A stretch of 64,000 bases of DNA from Adiantum capillus-veneris (Eukaryota; Streptophyta; Polypodiopsida; Polypodiales; Pteridaceae): positions 55,103,209-55,167,208 of the forward strand of contig CM043971.1 of assembly GCA_014529385.2 (NCBI GenBank), in the 5' to 3' direction. Shown here piece by piece: positions 1-11,054 of the stretch. Position 1 is the stretch's first letter. Every line of letters starts with the position of its first letter. A model generated the notes under the pieces. The model saw only the letters and a list, made by a program, of their open reading frames with translations, did not search any database and had not been told where the DNA came from. The position numbers were made by a program, and so were the translations under genes.

Positions 1-2400
1 TACTACATGGAAGATTGTTGGGGGCAAGTCAAGCCGGTTTATCAAGCTGCTGCTCTCGCATCCAGAGGTCAAAATATCAACACCCAGGCTAGGAGGCCAC
101 CTCTTCAATGCTACGAGTGTGGTGGACCACATCGAGTAGCGGAGTGCCCTATTAGGCTGCAAAAGAATGCTGCACAGATGCAAGTGAATCAAGGGAGCAC
201 GTCTGCAATGCCAATACTCACATGTAATCATTGTGGCATAGATCACTTGATTGCCCAATGCCCCTATAACCCAAATGCGCCTAAAATCACACCCCTGAAT
301 TTGGTCGAAATTGCTAGTGTGACATCGCCAATACCACCCGTTGCACCCGCTTATGCGATTACACGGTCCATGCTTCAAGGGCCAGGCCATATCCTCGAAG
401 AGAGAGATACCGCGTCAATTATCCAAGCAAAGAAAAAGAAGACACGAAGGAAGAAGTCGCAGAATACGGAAAATTCAAAGCCAAGTTCCAAAACAAACAT
501 AGGAACAGGAGATGACCCCGTGTATATGAATGACCTCGAGGATGATTCAGATTCAATCGAGACAATGGAGACTAGAACCAATACCACAAAGGGAAAGACC
601 GACAAGGAAAACCGTAACATGGGACCAAATGAAAACCGAATAAGAGAAAATCATAAAGAGCCTCTGAAAACACCACAAGTGTTTCCAAATCCAATCCAAG
701 ACCCCCAAGATAAACCGCAGGGGCAAAAAGGGAAGAATCGTAAAAAGAAGATTGGGACGTACCCAAACCCAGTAGACGATATTAAGCAGGTGAAACTTCT
801 AAGAGGTTTAGTGGAGGAGACTCAAAGGAAACTAGAACCAGAACCCATGCATGTCAAAATTCATGACACAGTGTTTCCCACGCAAGTTCATCCACCCCAC
901 ATGAACCATAGACCGTTAGCCATATCTAGTATCATCCAAGAAGGGAGTGAGGACGGGACATCAGAAAGTGAGCATACACCCTTCTTGTTGGAAAGGATGT
1001 TTAACGAAGGAATACCTGATCCCATTGAGGAATATGAGATTCCATCCTCACCAGTTCCTAGTCAAGGACCTACACCCTGCAAAACGCCAATGAATGTTGC
1101 CAAACTAGTGGACTTCATGTCTTCTGAGGTCCGAACCACGATCATAGCAAAGCTGTATGGAGATCCTGAGTTATTCCTTGCACTTCGAGCATTCCTTAAC
1201 GGAGATCTACGAACGGGATTACCGCAGTTTGCACAACCAAATAGGCCTGACTCGATTATGATTGATGAGGAAAATCATGTGCAATCACTTGACTTAGATG
1301 GACACGAGTCTGTGATTGAGGTACCCATTAACGAATTAGGGCAGTATTTTGAAGGCGACGAGTCTAATGCGACCCTACCCATCACTACCAAGGGATTAAC
1401 TATAAAGGGAATTCTTGATGGTGGTGCGGGAGTTAGCATCGTTACAAAAGATTGTTGGGAATCCATGGGAAAACCCCGCCTCAGTGTTACTAACATTGTG
1501 GTAAAGATGGCAAATGGTACCATAGCCAAACCTATGGGGATGCTCAAGGATCTTAAGATCAAAGTTCTAGGACACAAGGTACGACATACGTTCATTGTAA
1601 TGGATTTCTCTAAACACATTATGTCATATGAGATGATTTTAGGACGACCATTCATGAGGGAAGCACAAATGGTTCATGATTGGTCTAAAAATCATGTCTA
1701 TTTGCAATTCCAAGACTCTGTCCTTAGAGTGGATTTGGTGACTGGTAAGGTACACCCCTTAGAGAGTAAAACCATTATTGATCATCGCTCTGACACCACA
1801 GTTCACTCGGCCCCACTACAATATTGTTACACTTCTAAGAAGGATAGAGACATTGGCCAAGATTCTCCTTATATGGATATCCTACCTGCGATGACTGAGT
1901 CGGACAATGTGGATTGGGTCCACCTAGCATCAACCATAGACACTTGGGGAAATAGGGGGACGACCTGGGTAACACCTGAGGGGGATGAAATGCATGTACC
2001 CTTAAATATGCTACAAGCAATGCATATCGCTTCCGACAAGACTCATCCTAATGTCACGAAGAAAACATACAAGTGGGTCCCTAAAGCTTCTTTAGTGACC
2101 ATAGCTAGTGCTAAAAGACAGAAGCCTTGTAAGAAACGTACCACTTGCTCCAAGAAAAGTAAGAAAATGTTGCGATGGATCCCTAAACGACTATTGGAAG
2201 CCCAAGGCTACTATCAAGGAAATGATCAAATCTGGGTGCCAAAACGTAGATTGTGCTCTTACCTATCACCTAACCCAAGTGAGCCCAATCCCGTAGCTCC
2301 AAAACGAATCAATGATCGTGGAAAGGAAAAAATCACAGAATGCTACACCCGCTCCCGAGCTAGTTTGGGTACCAAAGAAAGAACGATTTGTTCCACCTAG
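1..2400 (+). CDS. Gag (C-terminal part)-protease-tail polyprotein of element A, 5' end outside window
   Basis: The frame is open from base 1. The first ATG at 7 is internal, because the same Y-Y-M-E-D stretch lies inside gag of element B. Two zinc knuckles lie near residues 37-50 and 76-89, both with CX2CX3HX4C spacing, so they would bind RNA in packaging. A basic, low-complexity linker follows. A retropepsin-like domain sits near residue 470 (I-L-D-G-G-A-G-V) with the late L-G-R-P-F motif. The second residue of the catalytic triad is Gly rather than Ser or Thr. After that come the tail repeats KWVPK, RWIPK and IWVPK. There is no RT, RNase H or integrase between protease and tail, yet the frame is unbroken, so the deletion is in frame. 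A frameshift near 2340 ends the ORF early. Confidence 0.85.
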   Translation, partial: YYMEDCWGQVKPVYQAAALASRGQNINTQARRPPLQCYECGGPHRVAECPIRLQKNAAQMQVNQGSTSAMPILTCNHCGIDHLIAQCPYNPNAPKITPLNLVEIASVTSPIPPVAPAYAITRSMLQGPGHILEERDTASIIQAKKKKTRRKKSQNTENSKPSSKTNIGTGDDPVYMNDLEDDSDSIETMETRTNTTKGKTDKENRNMGPNENRIRENHKEPLKTPQVFPNPIQDPQDKPQGQKGKNRKKKIGTYPNPVDDIKQVKLLRGLVEETQRKLEPEPMHVKIHDTVFPTQVHPPHMNHRPLAISSIIQEGSEDGTSESEHTPFLLERMFNEGIPDPIEEYEIPSSPVPSQGPTPCKTPMNVAKLVDFMSSEVRTTIIAKLYGDPELFLALRAFLNGDLRTGLPQFAQPNRPDSIMIDEENHVQSLDLDGHESVIEVPINELGQYFEGDESNATLPITTKGLTIKGILDGGAGVSIVTKDCWESMGKPRLSVTNIVVKMANGTIAKPMGMLKDLKIKVLGHKVRHTFIVMDFSKHIMSYEMILGRPFMREAQMVHDWSKNHVYLQFQDSVLRVDLVTGKVHPLESKTIIDHRSDTTVHSAPLQYCYTSKKDRDIGQDSPYMDILPAMTESDNVDWVHLASTIDTWGNRGTTWVTPEGDEMHVPLNMLQAMHIASDKTHPNVTKKTYKWVPKASLVTIASAKRQKPCKKRTTCSKKSKKMLRWIPKRLLEAQGYYQGNDQIWVPKRRLCSYLSPNPSEPNPVAPKRINDRGKEKITECYTRSRASLGTKERTICST

Positions 2401-2620
2401 CTCAGGAAGGGGGGAGTCCCATGAAGCTTCTAGCTCCTCATGTAATACATCCATAGAGGTAAAAGCTTCTACACAACCTCCATCTATAGTAGTGGACCTC
2501 CATGAAGCTACAAAAGTCCTCATTCATTTGTTTCCCTCTCAACCTTTTTCCCTGACCTCTATATCTCCTAATCTTAGGGAATGTACATATAAAGCTTTAT
2601 ACTCAAAAAAAATAAAATAA
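2342..2620 (+). pseudogene. Frameshifted C-terminal end of the element A tail
   Basis: A second frame opens where the main ORF of A loses similarity to B. It encodes a fourth repeat, LVWVPK, then a Ser-rich stretch, and stops at 2618-2620. Element B has the matching LVWVPK in frame with its other repeats, so a one- or two-base change near 2340 split the original reading frame. The function of this tail is unknown. Confidence 0.6.
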
Positions 2621-4035
2621 AGAGCAAGACCAATTAACAAACTAGTATGCACATTAAAAGTCAAAACATTGACTCAGACCTACACATGTCACATCTGGTA
2701 CAGTGAAACAGAAACCTATGTCATGACTGTTTTAGAGTTGAGTGACTAGAAAAGTTCTCTTTTCCCACTGATGTGCCTCCTAGAGGTATTGTTTTTGTTT
2801 CCTAGTGTGTACAGGAGCGTGTTGCTATTGATAGGATTTGGACCTTCATGGAACCTTTCTCTCGTTCACACTTCAAATCAAGCGCGACCATCGACACAAA
2901 CAGGTGTTTCTTGTCCATTAGCATTGCCCTTATCTTTTTTGCATCCATGTTTGTCTGCTTTGATTGTGATTGGTAGCATAATATTCAGTGCATTTGCTTA
3001 GTATTAAACATTTAATTCAATGTAATGTTTTGTCATAATCACTTGTCTAGGTTTAAAAATCAAGCAGTCCGACTAAGCTAGTTTGACCAAGTTAGGTGTT
3101 AGAGATCTTCTCTTAATACCATGGGGAATGCCTTCCTAATAAGCAATGGTTACTTAGGTTCTTAATCCGATTTAGGCAGCATTGTATGAAATGTACTAGG
3201 GCTTTCTAGTGGGCTTAACCCTATTGACCTTTAGCTTAAGTATTATAAAGGGAGTTTACTAATGTGATGAGCCTGGGGAGGGTAACAATGTTATATGACC
3301 CCCCAAAGTTACAAAATTAAAATGCTGAAAATGAACAAACAAAAAATCAAAGTGCCACAATGTAACTTTTTAAGCTGGAAGAGAAATCTCAGCTTAATTT
3401 GGTACTTCACTCACATGTATCGCCTATGGTACTAGAGCCCTAGAGGTTCCCAGTGTGGGCGCTTTTCCTTGAAAAGCAAAAAACCCAAGGCATACAAAAT
3501 AAGCACACACATCATAATTGAATCACTGTGAAAAGACCTTGGGGGGTCAAAGAAAAAGTAATCAGTCAGGCGATGATTTCATGAGAAATTCCTTTTATGG
3601 TAGCTTAACTACAAGGTTTTCTAGATATAGCCTCTAGTCAGCCCTCGAACATGAATACTTGGCTCTCGTGATTAAACAACTTAATTGACCACAGAAAATT
3701 AAGAAGCTTACCCATGGTATTAATATTCGATCTCTAGTGCCTTTCGACCGTCAAATTAGCGACCCCAAACTTGTTTAATTTTTTACCTTTACATCTATTT
3801 ATGCATTTGATTACATTGCAATTTAATGTTCATTGCTACCAAATTGTTTGAAATTCTTTGACCAATCAATTTGTCTACCTAAAACTGCATATGCTTTTTA
3901 AGAGAATGCAATTACTGTGCCAATGTTGTTTGATTTTGCAGTGACTGAAGAAGGCTAAGGACATTCATCTCAAATGCTCTTCCACCTCGACGAACCAGCT
4001 TCAACTCAATAGCTTCCGAGGACGGAATCTACATT
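2621..4035 (+). other. 3' untranslated region of element A
   Basis: About 1.4 kb without a credible coding region. It matches the reverse complement of 20485-21740 in element B, including a C-rich stretch around 3295-3310 followed by AAAGTTACAAAATT. I see no other gene or RNA here. Confidence 0.7.
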
Positions 4036-4048
4036 AGGAAGGGGGGCA
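4036..4048 (+). promoter_or_regulatory. Polypurine tract of element A
   Basis: Purine run AGGAAGGGGGGCA directly before the TGTTAACC start of the LTR. It would prime plus-strand DNA synthesis. The same run sits next to the LTR of B on the other strand. Confidence 0.8.
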
Positions 4049-4332
4049 TGTTAACCCTCACGGCACACGGACATCCTATGATCTATAAACGTTGTATTAT
4101 TTAGAGTCAGGTACCGGGCTTGTCGGACCAATATGGAAAGGTAGAGTGATCGCCGATGAGAGGCGCACTTTAACTTGGACATTCAAGGGATTAGTTGGTT
4201 AAGCATGGGCGCCCAAGTGTGAATAGGGTGAGCTCCTATAAAATCCAACTAAACCTAATTTTTACTCATTCTCTCATTTGTGCAATAGAAGAGTGCTCTT
4301 GCTCCATCTCCATCTTCTTCTTCTTCACCTCC

Positions 4333-4419
<87 letters not shown>

Positions 4420-4662
4420 TGTGTGCGATCGAGCATTACGAAGGCGCGACGGCGGCGAAGCGGTTGAGCGCGGCACGACTGCAGCTTCTTCTTCATCGCG
4501 ACGAGGAATCCACCACGAAGGCGAGCGTAGAGCGGTGAGTGACACACCCTTTGTTCTCTTGAGCTTGCTAGTTTAGGCTTGTTGTGTGCTTGGAGCCGTT
4601 TGTGGCTCGCACACGGTGTATTGGCAAGTCCCTTGCTTCGACAGTGCGACAAGGAGCGCACA
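4049..4662 (+). repeat. 3' LTR of element A
   Basis: Starts TGTTAACC after the polypurine tract and ends near GCGCACA. It matches the reverse complement of 19768-20471 (LTR of B). It contains a possible TATA box in CCTATAAAATCC near 4236 and a long GT/GA microsatellite. The right edge is blurred because the LTR ends in CACA and runs into the CA repeat of the LTR of C, so it could be off by several bases. Confidence 0.8.
4334..4410 (+). repeat. Compound (GT)n(GA)n microsatellite inside the LTR of A
   Basis: About 18 GT units run straight into about 19 GA units. Open frames here are artefacts of the repeat. In B the matching position has (CT)n, a C run and (CA)n, much expanded. Confidence 0.95.
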
Positions 4663-5364
4663 CACACACTCACACAATCTCATGTGTGAAGTAAAGAAGA
4701 CTCTCTCTCCTTCTCAAGCTTTAATGGAAAGCTTACCACCTACTCCAAGCTTGTGAGAAGGGAGGCCTACACCAACAACTCTTGGCTTTGTGATGCAAAT
4801 CCAACCAAGAGCCAAGCTTCAATGCATGCTCATCTCCTCTACCATGCTAATTACTAAGCTAAGCTATGCTAATATGAGTGATTATGTGAGGAGATGTACA
4901 TCTTTCTTGTAAGATACTCCTTCCTCTCAATCTACTCTCGTACCCTGCTAGCTCTCACCATCTTTGAAGGTGTGTGAGGTCTTGGGTCTGAGACCGAGGA
5001 TAATTGATGTTGTGTTTGCTAAGTGTTTTGCTTAGTGCATGAAGATTTCATCTTCATTGTACTAGCTAGTTTGGAAGGAACACAAACTGTACAATGTCTC
5101 TCTTGATGGGAGAAACCATAATACAAAGCCTTTTGGAGGGGGGACCGGCTCCATGCAAATCCGGTCCTCAACTGTTGTCAATAGCTTAATTTCTCTCTCT
5201 TTTGAAAGTATTGTTCATGCTATCTAACTAGGTGTTATGCTTTTTGTTGCTCTCTCCACCCAAGCACTCTTGTAGTTCTCATTAGGAATCTATTCTAATG
5301 AAATGCCCACTATGTTCATGCTAATTTCCGCTACACGCAAGTTTTTAGGCCATTAAATGTTACA
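4663..5364 (+). repeat. 5' LTR of element C, 3' portion only
   Basis: Matches 11940-12645 almost base for base, from the CACACTCACACAATCTCATG stretch to the terminal AAATGTTACA. The first roughly 890 bp of the LTR are replaced by element A. Confidence 0.9.
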
Positions 5365-5365
5365 T

Positions 5366-5377
5366 TGGTATTGGAGC
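5366..5377 (+). promoter_or_regulatory. Primer binding site of element C (initiator tRNA-Met type)
   Basis: TGGTATTGGAGC lies one base after the LTR end. It resembles the usual plant initiator-Met site TGGTATCAGAGC with two changes. Confidence 0.75.
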
Positions 5378-5764
5378 ACAAGGTTTCTCTTTTCTTGCTC
5401 AAGAAGGGAGGTCCTCAAGCTAGCTATAAATGGTTGGTATTATTAATTGCATGTGAGTAAGTAGAATAGGGATTTTTCAGCTTTGCAGTGCGCATGCCTT
5501 CGTGCAGTTAATGGGGCATCACCGTCGAGAGCTATGGTCTTAATAGTGGAGTCCTACGGGGCTTGCCTATGGCTTAACCACTATTGAGCTATTAGAAGCT
5601 TGACAGGAGCCGGTGCTGTTTTGGTGTTGAAAGACCCTCTTTTATTCCTTGCAATTAATGGTATTCGAGCCACGGGTATAGTAGCTTGAGTGTTTTTTTT
5701 AAAGGGGTAAAGAGGAGTAGCAACCAGGGCTTGAAGTGCCAAAGTACACCTAAAAGTTGTTAGA
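5378..5764 (+). other. Leader of element C
   Basis: Non-coding stretch between primer site and gag. It holds a poly-T run near 5693. Nothing else recognised. Confidence 0.6.
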
Positions 5765-7055
5765 ATGGCTGACAATAGTAAAGAGAGTGAAATTAATGTT
5801 GATAACTTTGATTTTGCTAATGAGCAAGCTACTAATGATGCTCCGATGCTTGTTAACTATCTTGTTTCTAGGCGTCAACAAGCCATGGGCAATCCATCTC
5901 TCCAAAGTGAAGTGCAACGACAGCTCCGTGCTCATGGGATTCTCCTAGCTCATCACCATGACGAGAGAACACCTAGGAAGCCTCCTTGTGAGACTTTCAA
6001 AAGAGGTCTCTCTCCGATTCGGGAAGAAGAAGAGAATCCATACGAAGGGCTCAAGAATTTACTTCTTGATGATGCATCTCCTTCCCAAAGGAGAACTCAA
6101 GAGCCTCCACCGAAGGAACGAGAAAGAAGTGAGTTTCCCACCACCTCGGTGGAGATGGCTCCACGAAGACGGTGGGCTAAACGCTCTCCATCACCACCAA
6201 AGCGGAGAAGACCATCGCACCCTTCTCCACACCATAATTCAAAGAGGAATGATAAAAAGCAAGAGAAGAAAAAGGCGAGAAAGAGGACACCCTCTTCTCC
6301 ATCTTCTTCATCCTCTTCCTCTTATGAAAGTGATGGTGAAGACGACGAAGATCAAGACAAGAAAAAGGCGAGAAAGAGGTCACCCTCTTCTCCACCTTCC
6401 TCAAATTCTTCACCTTCTGAAGAAAGTGATGGTGCAACCTTTGAACCATCAAAAAGCAGATGCCATAGGAAATCCTATGCCGCATGGAAGAGGTCGTCCA
6501 AGCTGAAGAAATTCAAAGAGGGAGGGAAGAGCATCTCTTTCCTTACCTATGATGGTACCTTTGGTGCTACGGACAAAGTCTTGGCCTTTATCCAGCAATT
6601 TGATGCGGCATTTGGAGATGAGGGCTTCACGGAGTCCTCTAAGCTACGCCATGTAGCTATGCACTTTCAAAAGTCTGCCAGGCAATGGTGGTCTAGCCTA
6701 CGAGCCAACGGTGAAGCTCCGCGAACATGGAAAGCTTTAAGAGCTTCCATTATGAAGCAGTTTTTGGCCACCGATGCCAAAGACAAAGTACTCACCGAAT
6801 TGCGAAGCTTAAAGCTCTCTCCCTATGAATCCATCCACAAATATGTAGACAAGTTTTGGGACCTACAAATCAAAGCCATTGTCTTCAAAAAGTTGGATTT
6901 TGGAGAGCAAAAGCAACAATTTTGTGCGGGCTTAACCGAAGAAATGGCGGAGTATGTCAACTCCCAAAGGCCACGTACCATATCGGCGGTAATACACCAT
7001 ACTATGGTGGCTCTCGAATCAATTTCCAAATGGGGGCTAAAAGAAATAATAAGCC
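5765..7055 (+). CDS. Gag of element C (frameshifted before the zinc knuckle)
   Basis: The ATG at 5765 opens a frame that codes for a basic, Ser/Lys/Arg-rich N-terminal half, including two similar K-K-A-R-K-R-[TS]-P-S-S-P repeats, and then a typical retrotransposon Gag capsid region. That region starts near residue 257 with SFLTYDGT and contains ARQWWSSL. It should assemble the virus-like particle. The frame stays open to 7369, but alignment with element D shows that the real frame changes near 7055, in an A-rich run. The knuckle then continues in another frame. Confidence 0.75.
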
Positions 7056-7650
7056 CACGGAAAACAAGGGTTCCAACGAGCCTAAGGGGAAGGACAATGT
7101 CCAAAAGTCTCCTAAGGGCAACTCCAACAAAGCTAAAGAGAAGGGAGTTTACAAAGGTAAAAACAAACTCTCTCCTGAAGAGCTTGAGCGTTATCGCAAG
7201 GATAACCGGTGTTTCAAGTGCGGCGAACAAGGGCATGCGTATTGTGCTTGTCCCCAAAAGAACAACTGCCAAGATCCTCCTAGAGCTACCTTGGTTGAAA
7301 TCCAAGAGGAGGAGACTCGCCAAACTCATCACAAAGGATCTCCTCTATGCCATGCTTGGGGAAAGGTAAGAGAACATGATGCTTTTATTCTCTTTGACCC
7401 TGGTTCTACTCACAATTTTATATCTATGGAGTTGGCCACCAAGCTAGGCATACAAGCCTACGAGATGGGAGATTGTTCTACCCACAGACAGTGCTTTCAA
7501 GGGGCAAGAAGCTTCAGTCACTCCCTTAATCGGGAAATTGAGGCTTCATGTCCAAAGCTATGTGGACAAAGAGGACTTCTTTATCTCTCCTCTCAAGCAT
7601 GAGCATGTAATCCTAGGGGCACCATGGTTTGACCGCCTGGCTGCCAATGT
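7056..7650 (+). pseudogene. Zinc knuckle and protease of element C
   Basis: In the new frame there is one classic CX2CX4HX4C knuckle (CFKCGEQGH, near 7210-7252) and then a retropepsin with catalytic F-D-P-G-S-T at about 7393-7410 and the late motif I-L-G-A-P-W near 7610. D-P-G is common in plant chromovirus proteases. A second frameshift near 7470-7515 separates the active site from the C-terminal half. The same region in element D keeps both parts in one frame. Confidence 0.75.
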
Positions 7651-8629
7651 TAAATTTCCTAAAAGGAGAATCTCCTTTAAGTTCAGGGAAAAAGACATGT
7701 ATATAGATGCTAAGGAAATGGGTAACACTTTCCCCATTGTACATACACCAGCTTTCAACAAGTCAATAAAGAGCTCTATTTCCATGTACATGAATTTTGT
7801 TAAAGATTCTCAAAATGAACTTAATGCTTTAGCAAAAGAAAATAAAAGCAACCAAAAGGAATTAGAGTTATCCAATTTTCTCAAGGGGTTTCAAGATGTT
7901 TTTATTGACGACATCCCTTGTGAGCTACCTCCTAAACGAGGTAATGATGACCATGCAATTGAACTTCTTCCAGGAAGCTCACCACCTAACAAACCTCCTT
8001 ATAGAGTTTCTCAAGCTCAACAAGAGGAGATTAAGCGGCAAGTGCATGAGTTAGTTGAGAAGGGCATGGTTAGGCCTAGCTCATCTCCATTTTGCTCACC
8101 TGTGCTATTAGTGCAAAAGAAAGACGGCACATATCGTATGTGTGTCGACTATAGAGCACTAAATAGGATCACTATCAAAAATAGGTTTCCCGTTCCACGG
8201 GTAGAAGACCTATTTGATAAGCTACAAGGATTGACCTACTTCAATAGGATTGATCTAAAAAGTGGCTATCATCAAATAAGGATAGTTGATCAAGACATTG
8301 TAAAGACCGCATTTCGCACTACATTTGGTCTTTATGAATACATTGTCCTGCCTTTTGGCTTGACCAATGCACCAACCACATTCAACCGCTTGATGGAGAA
8401 GTTGTTTAGGCCTCATCGAACCTTCACTGGAGTGTTCTTTAATGATATTATCATCTACTCTAATTCATTAGATGAACACAAGCAACACCTCCAGGCAATA
8501 TTTCAAGTTTTAAGAGAGAATAAACTTTATGTTAATCGAAAGAAAAGTGAATTTTTCTTACAAGAGATTCAGTATTTAGGTCACATTATCTCCCAAGATG
8601 GGGTATCCAAATGGATCCATCAAAGTTAA
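7651..8629 (+). pseudogene. Reverse transcriptase of element C, active site mutated
   Basis: Follows the protease in the frame used from 7538. The fingers and palm are clear: VRPSSSPFCSPVLLVQKKDG, then R-M-C-V-D-Y-R-A-L-N, I-D-L-K-S-G-Y-H-Q-I and LPFGLTNAP. The catalytic box, normally [YF]-x-D-D, reads F-F-N-D (Asn codon at 8441-8443), so the first Asp of the pair is lost and polymerisation should fail. The frame ends at 8629 after a frameshift near 8615. Confidence 0.85.
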
Positions 8630-9220
8630 AGGTAATAAAAGGATGGCCTAAACCAAGGAATCTTCATGAACTAAGAAGCTTTATAGGCATACTATAGACG
8701 CTTCATAGAAAAGTTCTCACAAATTGCGGGACCATTACATGACCTAACAAAGAAAAGCCTTAGGTATACATGGTCTGCTAAGGAGAACAATGCTTTCGAA
8801 AAGATTATCTCTCAACCTGTGCTTACACTACCGGATCTCTCAAAACCATTTGAGGTCCAATGTGATGCTTGTAGTGATTGCCTTGGAGCTGTTTTGCTTC
8901 AAGAAGGGCACACCATAGGCTATGAAAGTCGAAGGCTCGACCCTGTTGAGCAAGCTCTAGGCATATATGAAAAGGAACTCCTTGCGGTTCTACATGCCTA
9001 GACTCATGGAAGCACTATTTTTTGGGGACTCCTTTCATTCTGCGAACGGATCACCAAAGTCTTAAGTACTTCATGACGCAGACCAAGCTCTCCGACAAAC
9101 AAATGAGGTGGTCAAATTTCCTTTCGCAATTTCATTTTCATATTGCTCACATTGCTGGCAAGCATAATCAAGTAGCTGATGCACTCTCAAGACGACCGAG
9201 AGTGAATGCGGTTTCCATAG
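8630..9220 (+). pseudogene. RT thumb and RNase H of element C
   Basis: The RT thumb remnant (8630-8815) is broken. From 8819 an RNase H frame runs with F-E-V-Q-C-D-A-C-S-D, the catalytic Asp being in C-D-A. TAG at 8999-9001 probably replaces a Trp codon. After a frameshift in a T/G run near 9018 the domain goes on with LRTDHQSLKYF and ends with VADALSRR near 9175-9198. It would degrade RNA in the RNA-DNA hybrid but is not translatable as one protein. Confidence 0.8.
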
Positions 9221-10380
9221 CAACTCACAATGATCTATCTTCAATGATAGATGAGTATGCTATTGATCCCGGTTTTAGAGATGTGATTTCAGCCCTTGCA
9301 TTAGGGAAGAAAGAAGAACCATTTACTTTACAAGATGGCTATCTTCTCTATGGCAATAGACTATGTGTTACTAACTCACTACGTGAGAAAGTAATGTATG
9401 AATCTCATGCTCCACCTTATGCGGGGCATAGAGGGATTTAGTCTACCTTAAAGGGAATTGAAACATATTTCTATTGGCCTACCATGAAAGTGAACATACA
9501 AGAGTATGTTTCTAAATGTGTGATATGCCAAAAGACAAAATTTGATAGAGGGAAGCAACTTGGATTGCTTCAACCCTTGCCAATCCCTAATTCACCATGG
9601 GAGAGCATATCCATGGATTTTATCTTTGGATTGCCTAAGTCTATCGATGGGAATACGGGAATATGGACGATAGTAGACAGGTTCAGTAAACAAGCTCATT
9701 TTATACCTGTCAAAAAGACTATCAAAGCCCATCTAGGCAACCCTCTTCATTTCACAAATTTTCAAGTACCATGGCTTGCCAATGTCCATAGTGTCGGATA
9801 GAGATCCTAGAATGACCAGTAATTTCTGGAAGGGTCTCTTTGAGAATTTAGGGACAAGGCTAAACTTCTCTTCGTCCTATCATCCACAAATGGATGGCCA
9901 AAGTGAAATAGCTAACCTAACCATTCTCGATCTACTAAAAGCCTATGTAACGGAAGTAGATCAAAGATCCCAATGGGAGAAGTACTTACCCTTAGTGGAG
10001 TATGCTTACAATAACACTGTACATACTTCCACGGGAAAAGCACCTTTCGAGGTAATTGAGGGAAGATTAAAAATTTCCTTGCTACTTAAGGTACATGGGA
10101 AGATCTTCGTTGCTGTGCAGATGAGTATAGCCGAGACCTACAAGAATATTTTATAAAGATTAAGGATGCTATCTCTATCTCACAACAAAGGCAAAAGGCT
10201 ACTGCTGACAAGCACAGAAGAGCCCAAGCCTTTAAAGAAAATGATTGGGTCTTATTAAAGTTTCCCAAGGCTTGATTAAGGCACACGACGGGCAAGAATC
10301 CTACGGGACGCCAAAAGTACTATGCTAAACTAGCAAAAAGGTACTATGATCCCTTCCAGATTCTTAGGCCAATCAATGAG
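9221..10380 (+). pseudogene. Integrase of element C
   Basis: An HHCC finger is split by a TAG at 9439-9441: H-A-P-P-Y-A-G-H-R-G before it and C-V-I-C-Q-K after it. The catalytic core follows with D in SMDFIFGLP, D in VSDRDPR (near 9790) and E in DGQSEIAN (near 9900), so all three acidic residues are present across two frames (9484-9801 and 9776-10156). The C-terminal region 10157-10380 has one further stop near 10275. Confidence 0.82.
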
Positions 10381-10698
10381 ATGGCCTATCAACTCAAGTT
10401 GCCCAATCATTGGCTCATACACAATGCTTTCCATGTGAGCCTATTAAAGCCTTACAAAGGAGAGCCACCTCAAGAACCAACTATTGAAGACCCACCGGAG
10501 ATCGAGGACCAAGAGGAGGTGCTGCAGCCCGAGTCCATTCTCCGACATGAAGACAAGGTACTAAGAGGCGGTAAGACTATCCGACGATATCTTATTAAGG
10601 TTAAGAATTATCCTTTTGAAGATGCTAGATGGATGCAAGGCATACAATTTAAGGATAACCTAAACCTTGTCAATGCTTACAATGCTTCCCAAGAGTAA
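10381..10698 (+). pseudogene. Integrase C-terminus with chromodomain-like end, element C
   Basis: Starts with the conserved FHVSLLKPY motif that ends the integrase C-terminal domain. A chromodomain-like segment follows, with E-S-I-L-R, R-R-Y-L-I-K-V-K and F-E-D-A-R-W. In chromoviruses this domain directs insertion to marked chromatin. It places C among the chromovirus lineages of Ty3/gypsy. The stop at 10696-10698 seems to be the natural end. Confidence 0.75.
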
Positions 10699-11041
10699 GC
10701 AAATGTACAAAATGTTAAAAATGAACAAAGTTTTTGTCTTATAAGACTCTCTTTTTCTTTATTGTGCACAAAAAATGAAGTAGTATGCATGCTTAGATCA
10801 AGTTTGCGGAGACGATGTATCCCAAACACCAAGTAGAGCTTGTCACTCTACTATGGAAGATTGATAGGACTAATGTGTAGACATGCTTGCGGCAGCCTTA
10901 GGCTCTCAAGCACCAAATGGGCTAGTCATCCATTGTGGAATCATGTCGTAGGGTAACATAGGGATCCTCTACCCGCCAAGAAAAGGAATCATGAATATGC
11001 TTTATCTTCTCTACACCATAGTCGAGGACGAATATGATTTC
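10699..11041 (+). other. 3' untranslated stretch of element C
   Basis: Short non-coding stretch between the pol stop and the polypurine tract. No gene recognised. Confidence 0.6.
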
Positions 11042-11054
11042 AAGAGAGAGGTAA
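11042..11054 (+). promoter_or_regulatory. Polypurine tract of element C
   Basis: AAGAGAGAGGTAA immediately before the TGTCATAA start of the 3' LTR. It is purine-rich but less pure than the tracts of A, B, F and G. Confidence 0.65.

Larger units (their letters stand above)
1..4662 (+). mobile_element. Element A: 3' part of an Athila-like Ty3/gypsy retrotransposon, internally deleted
   Basis: The window opens inside the gag gene of this element. It runs through a retropepsin domain, a W-[IV]-P-K repeat tail, a long 3' untranslated region, a polypurine tract and a 3' LTR. It belongs to the same family as reverse-strand element B: gag knuckles, protease, tail, 3' UTR and LTR all match B. It lacks RT, RNase H and integrase, so it looks like a non-autonomous derivative. 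It ends inside a CA-rich run of the 5' LTR of element C, which suggests insertion there. The 5' half and its target duplication lie left of the window and cannot be checked. Confidence 0.85.

Noticed and set aside
4255-4673. Open frames over the LTR of A on both strands
   Set aside because: They are poly-dipeptides from the GT/GA microsatellite.
6177-6485. Minus-strand frame over the gag of C
   Set aside because: Antisense shadow of the Ser/Lys-rich repeats in gag.
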